DNA of 14,054 nt, taken from the NCBI GenBank assembly GCA_009885445.1, contig VFKQ01000197.1, positions 1 through 14,054 of the forward strand, written 5' to 3'. This DNA is from Anaerolineaceae bacterium. GTDB taxonomy: Bacteria; Chloroflexota; Anaerolineae; Anaerolineales; Villigracilaceae. Positions 1 through 7,205 of this stretch are shown one piece after another; positions within the stretch are counted from its first letter, which is position 1, and each line of letters begins with the position of its first letter. Below the pieces are notes generated by a model. That model saw nothing but the letters and a program-made list of their open reading frames with translations, was not told the DNA's origin and did no database searches. The position numbers and the translations under genes are program-made.

Positions 1-1184
1 CCAAATTGAATGGTACTACCAGAGAAATTTTTTGTACCTGCTCCTGAAACAATTTGAACAGCGTTCCCGCCTCCACTAGCATTATGAGCATCTACTATCG
101 TCACTGTACCGGCTGAAAATGTTAAGTTTGCCGCACCTTGTGCTTCAAAAATATCAGAACCATTACCAAGGTTGGTGGTCGCTTTTGGGTCAAGGTTGAA
201 ATTTGCTCCGCTAAGCGTGGTTGTACCACCACTCATTTGGAATCTGCTGTTTACATTTACTGTACCGCCTGAAAAAGTTGCAGTTCCGCTTGAGACGATG
301 AAGTCGTCATTACCATCTCCAGTATTAAGGGTACCGCCACTCATTTGGAAGGTGCCGCCAGAGACTGTTATGTTGCCTCCCCCAAGAGTGAAGGTGCCAT
401 TATTTAATTGGAAAGTACCAGCAGAAACCACTAGATTATTATTTCCCCAATTGACCACTGCACTTGAATGATTAATGATAAATCCAACAGCGGCTCCAAG
501 TGTAGTGTTTGCAGAAACTGGAGCAATTGTCACACCTGTTGATAATCTAAAAATACCATCTGTTAATGTTAAAAATCCAGCTGCGGCAGTGAAATTGGTA
601 GATGTGATATCAATAATATTGTCATTGGCGACACCTGTATTGTTTATCGTAATATTGTTGAAATCTGTTGTGCCCCCCGCGCCGCTAATGGTCTGATTGG
701 CAGTGCCATTGAAGGTTGTATTAATAAAATCATCACCATTCACAAAATCCAACGTACCGTTGTTAGTTAAATTTCCTGAAACATTCAACGTGTGCGCATT
801 TCCAGTCCCGGCATCTGCGGTTACAAACGACCCACCGGCATCAATCGTTATAGTACCGTTGACGGTAATAGTCCTGTCGGTACTAGAATTAACTGTTAAT
901 AATCCACCATTGTTGATGGTCATCCCGGCAACTGTAACAGCAGCTGTAATAAGCGGGTCATTCGTAACATTCGGGATTGTTACAGTATCTGCAGCAACTG
1001 GAGGCCCTAAGCCGCCTGCTCCACTACAGGCTGACCAGTTCCCATTTGTCGCCCAAGCTGTACTTGTGGTACCTGTCCATACACACGCCAGCGCATAGGC
1101 CGGCCTGACCGGCATCGCCACCAACGCCAACATCACAATCAAAAGTGCAGAAAAAAATTTAGATAAGGTCTTTGAGTTGTTCAT
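1..1184 (-). CDS. Secreted beta-repeat surface protein, N-terminal part (cut by window edge)
   Basis: The reading frame is open from an ATG at 1184 to the left edge (394 codons), with no stop, so the C-terminus lies outside the window. GGAG at 1191-1194 sits 6 nt before the start. Residues 1-31 form a signal peptide: Lys5 and Lys9, a hydrophobic stretch 10-24, and an AYA cleavage site. The mature part opens with a Trp/Gly-rich segment (VWTGTTSTAWATNGNW), then becomes Gly/Thr/Asn/Ser-rich with short strands and turns such as SGGTF and SGGTL. This is typical of beta-helix or autotransporter-like adhesin passenger regions. Residues around 270-320 repeat at DNA level: 223-242 and 331-350 match at 19 of 20 bases. 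No catalytic motif is visible. The gene is clearly more AT-rich than its neighbours. Likely cell-surface or extracellular; exact family and anchor unknown because the C-terminus is missing. Confidence 0.85.
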   Translation of the reverse strand, partial: MNNSKTLSKFFSALLIVMLALVAMPVRPAYALACVWTGTTSTAWATNGNWSACSGAGGLGPPVAADTVTIPNVTNDPLITAAVTVAGMTINNGGLLTVNSSTDRTITVNGTITIDAGGSFVTADAGTGNAHTLNVSGNLTNNGTLDFVNGDDFINTTFNGTANQTISGAGGTTDFNNITINNTGVANDNIIDITSTNFTAAAGFLTLTDGIFRLSTGVTIAPVSANTTLGAAVGFIINHSSAVVNWGNNNLVVSAGTFQLNNGTFTLGGGNITVSGGTFQMSGGTLNTGDGNDDFIVSSGTATFSGGTVNVNSRFQMSGGTTTLSGANFNLDPKATTNLGNGSDIFEAQGAANLTFSAGTVTIVDAHNASGGGNAVQIVSGAGTKNFSGSTIQF

Positions 1185-1290
1185 ATTTTGCTCCAAATAA
1201 ATTGCGGATAATGTCCCCAAAAATCAGCCCGAAAAAGGATTCGGGCGGCATTAATTCTTATGCCCTTTAGAAATAGGGGTCTTTCATCTA
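1185..1290 (-). promoter_or_regulatory. Folded 5' leader of the surface-protein gene, with terminator-like hairpin
   Basis: Reading the minus strand from the predicted start (about 1284) to the ATG, the leader holds two adjacent hairpins. GGCAT/ATGCC pairs 1260-1264 with 1247-1251. GCCCGAA/TTCGGGC pairs 1240-1246 with 1227-1233 with a 6-nt loop, and is followed by TGATTTTT. A CCCC at 1276-1279 and a GGGG at 1215-1218 can close an outer stem around both, giving a three-way junction. The second hairpin plus its T-run resembles an intrinsic terminator, so attenuation or a riboswitch-like role is possible. I do not recognise a known riboswitch class. Confidence 0.45.
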
Positions 1291-1318
1291 ATTCTAATAG
1301 ACTTTACAGTAGTGTCAA
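1291..1318 (-). promoter_or_regulatory. Sigma70-type promoter of the surface-protein gene
   Basis: On the minus strand, TTGACA (1318-1313, perfect -35) and TAGAAT (1296-1291, 5 of 6 to the -10 consensus) are 16 bp apart. The expected transcription start is near 1284, leaving a leader of about 100 nt. Confidence 0.7.
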
Positions 1319-1481
1319 CTGTTTCTGGGGGGGTAAAAACCCATTTTAGGCTTGTAGAAAAAGGCTTTAGTTCCTTTTTGAGGGCCAGCAGGCCTAAAAA
1401 CCGGAAAGTCAGCCTATTTATGCCAAAACCACCCCTTCAAAAGTAGGCTAGTCGGAGGTCAAGTTGGGAGCCGGTGCAAAA
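1319..1481. other. Intergenic stretch with weak inverted repeats
   Basis: Lies between the stop of the small unknown gene (1482) and the next promoter. A 7-bp inverted repeat AAAAAGG/CCTTTTT (1358-1364 and 1373-1379) could act as a weak terminator for the upstream operon. Another 6-bp pair, AGCCTA/TAGGCT, is at 1411-1416 and 1444-1449. No coding sequence is seen. Confidence 0.35.
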
Positions 1482-1949
1482 TCAAACGCCGGATGCATCC
1501 TGCACTGCGACGACCAGCCTGTCTTTAAAACTTTTTCCCGCCTCATTTTCCTCGAGCCCAATAAAGGTACTGCCTGCCTTGCTCGTGTCAGTTTGCATGC
1601 CATTGACGACCACGCCTGAGTCTAGAATCAATTTGGCAAAACTGGACTGTGCATAATCCTGCACGGTAATTTGATTCAGCCGCGCAGAGAGCGCATGCGG
1701 CGTTACGTCGGTGCCGCCGTTGGCCGATAACAGCCAGGACTTCGTCAGCACGGCGGCGGTGTAAATGGTTTTCTCTTTTCCAAACATGCCTTTCTTGGCC
1801 AGCACAGAAGTTGTCTCAATGCAAGCCGACACTTCGTCCAGCACTGCGCCGAGATTATATTTTTCAACGTGAGCGCGAATGGCTTGCGCCAACTCGGGAC
1901 GCATCGAATTCAAATCGCATGTTCGGGTGGCTCGTTTGTAATCACTCAT
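1482..1949 (-). CDS. Conserved-looking small soluble protein of unknown function
   Basis: 155 residues, ATG at 1949 preceded by AGGAG (1956-1960) at a 6-nt spacing, TGA at 1482-1484. The start lies 15 nt after the stop of the GT-C-like gene, so the two are probably co-transcribed. There is no signal peptide or membrane segment. The N-terminal half (about 15-95) looks helical and includes a single Cys pair (C11, C43). The second half has alternating hydrophobic strands (AKLILDSGVVVNG, KDRLVVAVQDA). I do not recognise the family. The mixed alpha/beta pattern, ending in an exposed polar tail, suggests a small cytoplasmic domain, but no function can be read from motifs. Confidence 0.75.
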   Translation of the reverse strand: MSDYKRATRTCDLNSMRPELAQAIRAHVEKYNLGAVLDEVSACIETTSVLAKKGMFGKEKTIYTAAVLTKSWLLSANGGTDVTPHALSARLNQITVQDYAQSSFAKLILDSGVVVNGMQTDTSKAGSTFIGLEENEAGKSFKDRLVVAVQDASGV

Positions 1950-1964
1950 AAAAATCTCCTGTTT

Positions 1965-3944
1965 TTAAGAATCGGGAATCAGCACAACAAAATCGCCGCT
2001 TTCAAAGGTCATCAATATTTTATATTCCCTGAGCATGGGAATGCTGACTCGTTTGGCCCAGGCATTATTTTCTTCGCCGAAGGCATCGTCAGTATCCTGC
2101 AGTTGGCCCGGCGGAATGGGCGCGATGATCAGCGCGTAACGCTGTGCGGCCATGTCTGCATGGAACTGGTCAATAGACGGGCGATAATTCGTCATCGCAA
2201 ATTCCATCAGGTCAATATTATCGTAAATCGGAATCAGCGGCACGCCGTGAATCAAGTCAAAGGTTAACAACTGGCGCTGACTGATGAAGAGCACCTCCCC
2301 ACCGTTGGCGAGAGTCTCGTTGACTAATTTTTGGAGCGCCGCGAGATCGTCCTCGTGCCGGTCAGACGACGGCAGGGCGGGATAGCCCACCGAGACGGTG
2401 AACACGCTGACGGCGAGGACGGTCAACGTCACTTTCAGCGGGGACCAGGTTTGGGAGGGCGCACCCGCTTCGGCGTCGGGCACGAAGCGATTGGTCAGGA
2501 TGTAGAGTCCGATGGGCAGGGCCAGAGTCAAAAAACCGTCGAGGTTATGTAAATTACTTCCGCCGCCAATCTTCGCGCTGACGATGATGCCGCCAATGAA
2601 CATGACCAGCAGAATCGAGCCAAGGCCGAGCAATCGAATCGGGTGCCAATGCGCGTTGCGCTGACGAAGATGTTGCACTGCAAGAATCACCAACGGCGCA
2701 GACAAGACCAGGGCCGAGGGCAAAATGCCCCACGCATTTAACGCGCTGGGGAAGAGGCGATACCAAAGCATGTCGGAATGAAAAGCCATGTTAAACATGG
2801 CCGGGGAGATTTGCGAAATATCGAGATACCACTGACGCGCAAGATACGCCGCGCCGATGCCGATGAACGTGTACAACGCGGGCGGCGCGAGATAACGGAA
2901 AATATTTTTTTGCGCAATTGGTTTTTCCAAAAGATACAACGCGATGGCCAGCATGGGCGGGACGGGAATCCAGTTGACGCGGCTGAGACCGGCCCAGATG
3001 GAGGCGATGATTAACGCAATGATGGAAAGCGCGGGCCGTCTTTGAGAATCATAAAAAGCGAGGATGGGAATCGCGCAGAACAGCAAGTAAAAATAAACCG
3101 GGCCTTGCAGAAGAAAAAGTGTGCCCCACAAAAGCAAACTTAATTGCAGGGCGCGCGGCACGGCGATGCGCCGCAGGACGAGAACGACGGCCAGCGCGGG
3201 CATAATGAATTTAAGCGTGGTCTCCCATAAACGCGCGCTGAAGAGACTGGGGTGTGGCAAAAGCAACGGAACGGCTTCGAGAATGTAGCGAGTCAGGTCT
3301 TGGTAAAACGGAGTGAGCGATTGGTCATAGAATTTTTGCGAAAGAAGCAAGGAGGCATGGTAATAACGCGTGGACTCAGACCAGCCCAACGAAAATGGAC
3401 TCAGCGAAAGCGCGGGAAGCGAGGCGGCGATTTGATAAAGAAAGGAAAATAGAATTAAGCTGAAGAGTGTGCGCTCCAACCAGCGCGGGGTAACGTCGTC
3501 GCGCCAGGCGCACAGGAATATTGCCGCGCCGAGGCTGGCAACCCACAACACGAGAAAACGCGCGGGCAATGATTTAAATGTTTCGCCGAACGGGCCGAGA
3601 TATATAAAGAAGAGCGCCGCCGCGCAAAGGGAAAACCCGAGCAGGTTGAGGCGGCCTAAGTGGAGTAAAAATTTTGGGACGCGCTGTAACGCGACACGCT
3701 TCGCAGTGTCGCCAGTCAGTGGCACGCGCGACATAAATGTCGCGGTACACAGTAGCGCCAGCGCAATGCCCCCAACAAAAAATACCAGCAAGGTACGTCG
3801 CCAAAAAACGAACAGCACGCCGTCTTTGCCCAGGTCGGCGGCGAGTGCGAAAACAAGCACGGATGTAACGATGAGCACAAAACGCAGGAACCACAGCGCA
3901 GAGGTCTCACCCATCGCGTGGCGCGAAGCAGAATCAGTTTGCAT
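1965..3944 (-). CDS. Polytopic membrane protein, GT-C-fold glycosyltransferase-like
   Basis: 659 residues. About 12 hydrophobic segments span roughly residues 17-520, followed by a soluble C-terminal domain (about 525-659) probably outside the membrane. After the first membrane segments a loop carries WSE and a YY pair (188-195, GWSESTRYYHASL), placed like the acidic DE/WSE motif in the extracytoplasmic loop of GT-C enzymes that use polyprenyl-phosphate sugars. A Gly-rich GGGSNLHNLD motif is at 460-469; I recall similar motifs in Chloroflexota GT-C-like proteins but cannot check. The ATG at 3944 has no Shine-Dalgarno but follows the upstream stop by 9 nt, so translational coupling is likely. 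An alternative ATG at residue 11 also lacks a ribosome site. A role in glycosylating a surface polymer or protein is inference; a non-enzymatic membrane protein cannot be excluded. Confidence 0.7.
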   Translation of the reverse strand: MQTDSASRHAMGETSALWFLRFVLIVTSVLVFALAADLGKDGVLFVFWRRTLLVFFVGGIALALLCTATFMSRVPLTGDTAKRVALQRVPKFLLHLGRLNLLGFSLCAAALFFIYLGPFGETFKSLPARFLVLWVASLGAAIFLCAWRDDVTPRWLERTLFSLILFSFLYQIAASLPALSLSPFSLGWSESTRYYHASLLLSQKFYDQSLTPFYQDLTRYILEAVPLLLPHPSLFSARLWETTLKFIMPALAVVLVLRRIAVPRALQLSLLLWGTLFLLQGPVYFYLLFCAIPILAFYDSQRRPALSIIALIIASIWAGLSRVNWIPVPPMLAIALYLLEKPIAQKNIFRYLAPPALYTFIGIGAAYLARQWYLDISQISPAMFNMAFHSDMLWYRLFPSALNAWGILPSALVLSAPLVILAVQHLRQRNAHWHPIRLLGLGSILLVMFIGGIIVSAKIGGGSNLHNLDGFLTLALPIGLYILTNRFVPDAEAGAPSQTWSPLKVTLTVLAVSVFTVSVGYPALPSSDRHEDDLAALQKLVNETLANGGEVLFISQRQLLTFDLIHGVPLIPIYDNIDLMEFAMTNYRPSIDQFHADMAAQRYALIIAPIPPGQLQDTDDAFGEENNAWAKRVSIPMLREYKILMTFESGDFVVLIPDS

Positions 3945-3953
3945 AAGAAAGGT

Positions 3954-4472
3954 TTAGGGCGTGGCCGTGGGCGTGAAAGTTGCGGTGGCTGGTTGCGTGG
4001 CAGTCGGAGTGGGCGTGGACGTGGAAGTGGGTGAGGCCGTGTTCGTGGCTGTACCGGTTGCGGTCGGCGAGGCCGTGTTCGTGGCCGTGGCAGTGGCGGT
4101 GAACGTGGATGTGATCGTCGGAGTGGGTGTCGCAGTGAAGGTGGCCGTGGGCGTGTGGGTGATCGTCGGCGGCAGGAACGGCGTGAGACTGACCGTGGAA
4201 GTCAGCGTGATGGTCGGCGTCAATGTTGCGGTAAATGTTTGCACAAGCGGGGTGGCGCTCAGCGATGGCGTGAAAGAGATGAGCGGGTTAATCGTGGAGG
4301 TGGCGCTGACGAGCGGCGTGTCTGACGCGCCGGGTGTCTGCGTCGCGCCATCTCCGCCGCCAGAAATCATCCACACAAGCACGCCGGGGAAGTAACAACA
4401 CACCAGCGTGACAACAATGATGCTGGTCAAAGTGATTCGTCGGCGGGCGCGGCGAGCAATGGGATCGTCCAT
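3954..4472 (-). CDS. Membrane-anchored Thr/Pro-rich stalk protein
   Basis: 172 residues with an Arg-rich cytoplasmic head (ARRARRR, residues 6-12), one membrane helix (about 15-36) and an outside stalk to the end (37-172). The stalk has about 48 Thr in 136 residues, often at every second position (TPT, TAT, TNTASPTAT), with no C-terminal domain after it. The positive-inside pattern predicts the stalk is outside. Such mucin-like segments are usual targets of O-glycosylation; that is inference here. I chose the ATG at 4472 because the longer frame back to 4592 runs through the palindromic repeats and would encode an Arg/Pro-rich shadow, and because a -10 box lies just upstream. It is first in an operon with the GT-C-like gene 9 nt downstream. 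DNA of the stalk is a degenerate 6-bp periodic repeat. Confidence 0.75.
   Translation of the reverse strand: MDDPIARRARRRITLTSIIVVTLVCCYFPGVLVWMISGGGDGATQTPGASDTPLVSATSTINPLISFTPSLSATPLVQTFTATLTPTITLTSTVSLTPFLPPTITHTPTATFTATPTPTITSTFTATATATNTASPTATGTATNTASPTSTSTPTPTATQPATATFTPTATP
3960..4210 (-). repeat. Degenerate 6-bp periodic low-complexity DNA in the Thr stalk
   Basis: The plus strand is dominated by variants of GGCGTG/GGCCGTG/GTGGCG with 6-nt periodicity, encoding Thr at alternating positions. A 19-bp near-exact copy (GAGGCCGTGTTCGTGGC core) occurs at about 4032-4050 and 4068-4086. Length change in steps of 6 bp would keep the frame. Confidence 0.7.
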
Positions 4473-4481
4473 GATGCGGCG

Positions 4482-4487
4482 ATGATA
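4482..4487 (-). promoter_or_regulatory. Extended -10 box for the Thr/Pro stalk gene
   Basis: On the minus strand TGTTATCAT contains TATCAT (5 of 6 to consensus) with the TGn extension. It ends 9 nt before the ATG at 4472, so the transcript would have almost no leader. No Shine-Dalgarno is present. Confidence 0.5.
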
Positions 4488-4497
4488 ACATGGGTTG

Positions 4498-4573
4498 GGC
4501 GATTTAAATCGCCACAACCATCGCAAAGTCCGCGAAGGCGGACTTCGTAAATGTAGCGGCGACTTGAGTCGCC
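4498..4573. repeat. Triple-palindrome intergenic repeat between divergent genes
   Basis: Three palindromes in a row. GGCGATTTAAATCGCC (4498-4513) is a perfect 16-bp palindrome. AAGTCCGC/GCGGACTT (4526-4545) has an 8-bp stem and GAAG loop. GGCGACT/AGTCGCC (4558-4573) has a 7-bp stem and TG loop. The first and third are variants of one sequence. This resembles short interspersed palindromic repeats that I recall from Chloroflexota intergenic regions; copy number in this genome cannot be judged from one window. Confidence 0.75.
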
Positions 4574-4579
4574 AAACGG

Positions 4580-4585
4580 TATAAT
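4580..4585 (+). promoter_or_regulatory. -10 box of sbcC (leaderless start)
   Basis: A perfect TATAAT ends 6 nt before the ATG at 4592, so transcription should begin at or next to the A of the start codon. No Shine-Dalgarno lies upstream. The place of a -35 is taken by the third palindrome; no -35 consensus is seen. Confidence 0.6.
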
Positions 4586-4591
4586 CGCCCA

Positions 4592-7150
4592 ATGATTCCC
4601 CTGCGCCTGAACATCACTGGTTTTCTTTCGTATCGCGATTCCGTCGAGTTGGATTTTTCTTCGTTCGACCTGGCCTGCATCAGCGGCTCGAACGGCGCGG
4701 GCAAATCGTCACTGTTAGACGCGCTGACCTGGTCGCTGTTCGGCGAGTCGCGCACGCGCGAAAAAGAAGCGCTGATTCATCTCGCTGAAAAATCTGCGCA
4801 AGTGATTTTTACTTTTTCTTATGAGGCCAACGAATATCAAACGCAACGCTCCATCACGCGCGGCAAATCGACCCTGCTCGAATTTTGGGTGCGCGACGGC
4901 GACGAGTGGCGCGCGCTCACCGAAAAAACTGTGCGCGAAACGCAGGAGCGCATTCAACAAACATTGCGCATGGATTACGAAACATTTGTCAACGCGTCAT
5001 TTTTTTTGCAGGGCAAGGCCGATGAGTTCACGCAAAAAAAACCGTCTGACCGCAAAGCTGTGCTGGCCAACATTCTCGGCCTTGAAATTTGGGAGACTTA
5101 TAAAGAGCGCGCCGGCGAGCATCGCAAAGACATTGAACGAAGCGTGGATGAAATTGACGGACGCCTGAGCGAAATCGACTCTGAACTCAACGAAGCGGAT
5201 TCTCGCTCCGCGCATCTGACCGCCGCCGAAGCGGGTCTGCAAAATCTGACAAGTGTCCGCGCCGCGAGCGAGTCTGCGCTGGCCGTGTTGCGCAAGTCCG
5301 CGGCGATTTGGGATGAGCAAAAAAAATCGGCAGGGACAATGTCCGCGGCGCTCGAGCGTGCACGCGTCAGCCTGGAGGCGCTCACTCGTCGGCAAGCCGC
5401 TCGGGGCGCGGACCGAGGCATCTATGAGGGGCTGGCGAGTCGGTCAGCAGAAATTGAATCCGCGTATAAAAATTGGCAGGAGGCGCGCAAAGAAGTTGAG
5501 AAGTGGGACAAGGTGGCCGCCGAGAATCGCGAGCACGAGGACAAACGTCAGCCGTTTTTGCGTGTGATCGAAGCAGAGGGCGCGCGGTTGAATCAGGAAC
5601 GTGATGGATTGAAAGGGCAGGAATTAGTAATTAGTAATTCTGCGCCGATGGCCGAAGAGTTGATGATGAGAATAGCCGAGGCTGAAAAGTTATTGGGTGA
5701 TACCGAAGGAAAATTAAGTGAGCGGGGAGAGTTGGAGAATTTGAGAATTGCGGCGAGTGAGCGGCAGGCCGCGTTGAAAGCGGAAAATGAGCGTCTGAAA
5801 ATTGAGATGGATGATATGAAATTGCGCATTGAGCAACTCAAAATTGCAGATGGCGCGACGTGCCCGTTGTGCGGACAGGACTTAAGCGAGGCGCATCGTC
5901 AGTCTACGTTGGAGGGTTTGCAAAACGAAGGCACCGCAAAAGGCGATTGGCATCGCGCGAACAAAATCGAAACGGCAAAACTCGCCGAAGAGATTGCCAG
6001 TCTCCAGTCTCAAATCTCCAGTCTCAAATCTGTCGAAGCCGAGCGCGTGCGGCATTCAAATACAATCGCGCAATTGAGCGAGCGACTCGAGTCTTTGGAG
6101 CGCGCGGCGGCGGAGTGGGACAAGAGCGGCGCAAAGCGTTTGAAGGAAGTTGAAAAAATATTGGCGAATGGAAAATTCGCCGAGGATGCGCGCAAGCAAC
6201 TCGCCAAGCTGGATAAAGAATTGGCCAAGTTGGGTTACGATGCGTCTGCTCACGATACGGCGCGAGCGGCTGAGGCCGAGGGGCGCGGCGCGGAAGAGGA
6301 ACTCAGCAATTTGAAATCAGCGCGCGAAGCGCTGAAGCAAATCGAAAACGAAATGGCCAGCATAAATTCTGAAATCGGAATTCGGAATTCGGAAATTGCC
6401 GAGCAGGAAGCAGGTTATGCCAAAGTGGCGGCGGCGCTTGAGTCTGCGCGGGCGGGCGCGCCGAATCTCGAAACTGCCGAGCATGATTTACTGCGTTTGC
6501 GCGAGCAGGAAAACGAAGCGCGCGACGAGGCGACTCGCGCCCGTCAGCGTGTGGATATTTTGGAGACTCTGCGCGAGCGCAAATTAAAACTCGGCGTGGA
6601 GCGCGAGCAGAAACAACAAACTGTGGCGCATTACAAATCGCTTGAGCGCGCCTTCGGCAAGGACGGCGTGCCTGCCCTGCTCATCGAACAGGCCCTGCCG
6701 CAAATTGAGGAGAAGGCCAATGAATTGCTTGATCGACTCAGCGACGGACGCATGTCGATTCGCTTCGAGACGATGGCCGAATATAAAGACAAGAAACGCG
6801 AAGACTTAAAAGAAACGCTCGACATCCAAATCAGCGATGGCTCAGGTGCGCGCGATTATGAAATGTATTCGGGCGGCGAGGCTTTCAGAGTCAACTTTGC
6901 GATTCGTCTCGCGCTCTCCGAAGTGCTGGCCCAGCGCAAAGGCGCGCGCCTGCAAACGCTGGTCATTGACGAGGGCTTCGGCTCGCAAGACGCGCAGGGT
7001 CGGCAGAGACTCATCGAAGCGATTAACATGGTGCGCGGTGACTTTGCGAAGATTTTGGTCATCACGCATTTGGATGAATTGAAGGACGCCTTCCCGACGA
7101 GGATTGAGGTGGAGAAGGGGGAGAGAGGGTCGATGGTGAAGGTGATTTAG
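4592..7150 (+). CDS. sbcC: SbcC, ATPase subunit of the SbcCD (Rad50-Mre11 type) nuclease
   Basis: 852 residues with the full SMC/Rad50 layout. Walker A is at 32-40 (GSNGAGKSS). A long coiled coil leads to the zinc-hook CPLC at 424-427, a second coiled coil runs back to about 690, the ABC signature is YSGGE at 759-763, and Walker B is LVIDEG with D793 and E794. In known systems SbcC pairs with SbcD to open DNA hairpins and process protein-blocked ends, with the hooks joining two complexes. Length is shorter than E. coli SbcC (about 1050) but normal for shorter bacterial homologues. No sbcD lies in the window, and the gene seems to have its own leaderless promoter. Both coiled-coil arms contain in-frame tandem 7-bp arrays (residues about 344-350, 469-481, 591-603), away from the ATPase motifs and the hook. 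Function is therefore probably intact. Confidence 0.95.
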   Translation: MIPLRLNITGFLSYRDSVELDFSSFDLACISGSNGAGKSSLLDALTWSLFGESRTREKEALIHLAEKSAQVIFTFSYEANEYQTQRSITRGKSTLLEFWVRDGDEWRALTEKTVRETQERIQQTLRMDYETFVNASFFLQGKADEFTQKKPSDRKAVLANILGLEIWETYKERAGEHRKDIERSVDEIDGRLSEIDSELNEADSRSAHLTAAEAGLQNLTSVRAASESALAVLRKSAAIWDEQKKSAGTMSAALERARVSLEALTRRQAARGADRGIYEGLASRSAEIESAYKNWQEARKEVEKWDKVAAENREHEDKRQPFLRVIEAEGARLNQERDGLKGQELVISNSAPMAEELMMRIAEAEKLLGDTEGKLSERGELENLRIAASERQAALKAENERLKIEMDDMKLRIEQLKIADGATCPLCGQDLSEAHRQSTLEGLQNEGTAKGDWHRANKIETAKLAEEIASLQSQISSLKSVEAERVRHSNTIAQLSERLESLERAAAEWDKSGAKRLKEVEKILANGKFAEDARKQLAKLDKELAKLGYDASAHDTARAAEAEGRGAEEELSNLKSAREALKQIENEMASINSEIGIRNSEIAEQEAGYAKVAAALESARAGAPNLETAEHDLLRLREQENEARDEATRARQRVDILETLRERKLKLGVEREQKQQTVAHYKSLERAFGKDGVPALLIEQALPQIEEKANELLDRLSDGRMSIRFETMAEYKDKKREDLKETLDIQISDGSGARDYEMYSGGEAFRVNFAIRLALSEVLAQRKGARLQTLVIDEGFGSQDAQGRQRLIEAINMVRGDFAKILVITHLDELKDAFPTRIEVEKGERGSMVKVI
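5622..5640 (+). repeat. Heptamer array in sbcC (AATTAGT x 2.7)
   Basis: AATTAGT at 5622-5628 and 5629-5635, then AATTC. It encodes residues 344-350 in the first coiled-coil arm. A full third unit would bring a TAG or TAA into some frames; the copy here is read so that it stays open. Confidence 0.7.
5998..6032 (+). repeat. Five-unit heptamer array in sbcC (CAGTCTC/AAATCTC)
   Basis: Exactly 35 bp in perfect 7-bp register: CAGTCTC twice (5998-6011), AAATCTC, CAGTCTC, AAATCTG (to 6032). It encodes residues 469-481 of the second coiled-coil arm. The first 21 bp match the minus strand of priA 12445-12465 at 20 of 21 positions. Confidence 0.9.
6364..6398 (+). repeat. Heptamer array in sbcC (GAATTCG family)
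   Basis: Units in 7-bp register: GAAATCG 6371-6377, GAATTCG 6378-6384, GAATTCG 6385-6391 and GAAATTG 6392-6398, with a related AAATTCT just before at 6364-6370. It encodes residues 591-603 in the second coiled-coil arm. Confidence 0.85.
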
Positions 7151-7174
7151 TCAAAGGTCGAAGGTCGAAAGTCG
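7151..7174 (+). repeat. Heptamer array after the sbcC stop (TCGAAGG family)
   Basis: TCAAAGG 7151-7157, TCGAAGG 7158-7164, TCGAAAG 7165-7171, then TCG. It starts on the base after the sbcC stop codon. The same heptamer, in a rotated register (GGTCGAA), occurs in priA at 11526-11532 and 11557-11563. Confidence 0.85.
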
Positions 7175-7205
7175 TTTAATCCATCACGCAAGGAAATAAA
7201 TTGCC

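Noticed and set aside
172..1098. Three plus-strand frames in the first kilobase
   Set aside because: The minus strand has a single open frame with signal peptide, promoter and ribosome site over the same bases.
1200..1290. Cyclic-di-GMP, TPP or cobalamin riboswitch
   Set aside because: None of their conserved core sequences is present, although the topology is riboswitch-like.
3961..4395. Plus-strand frame of Val/Ala/Gly repeats
   Set aside because: Antisense of the Thr stalk; composition follows from the periodic DNA.
4473..4592. N-terminal 40-residue extension of the Thr/Pro protein
   Set aside because: It would be coded by the palindromic repeat and run across the sbcC start; an ATG at 4472 follows a -10 box and is more likely.
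5998..6032. CRISPR-like array
   Set aside because: Units are 7 bp with no spacers.
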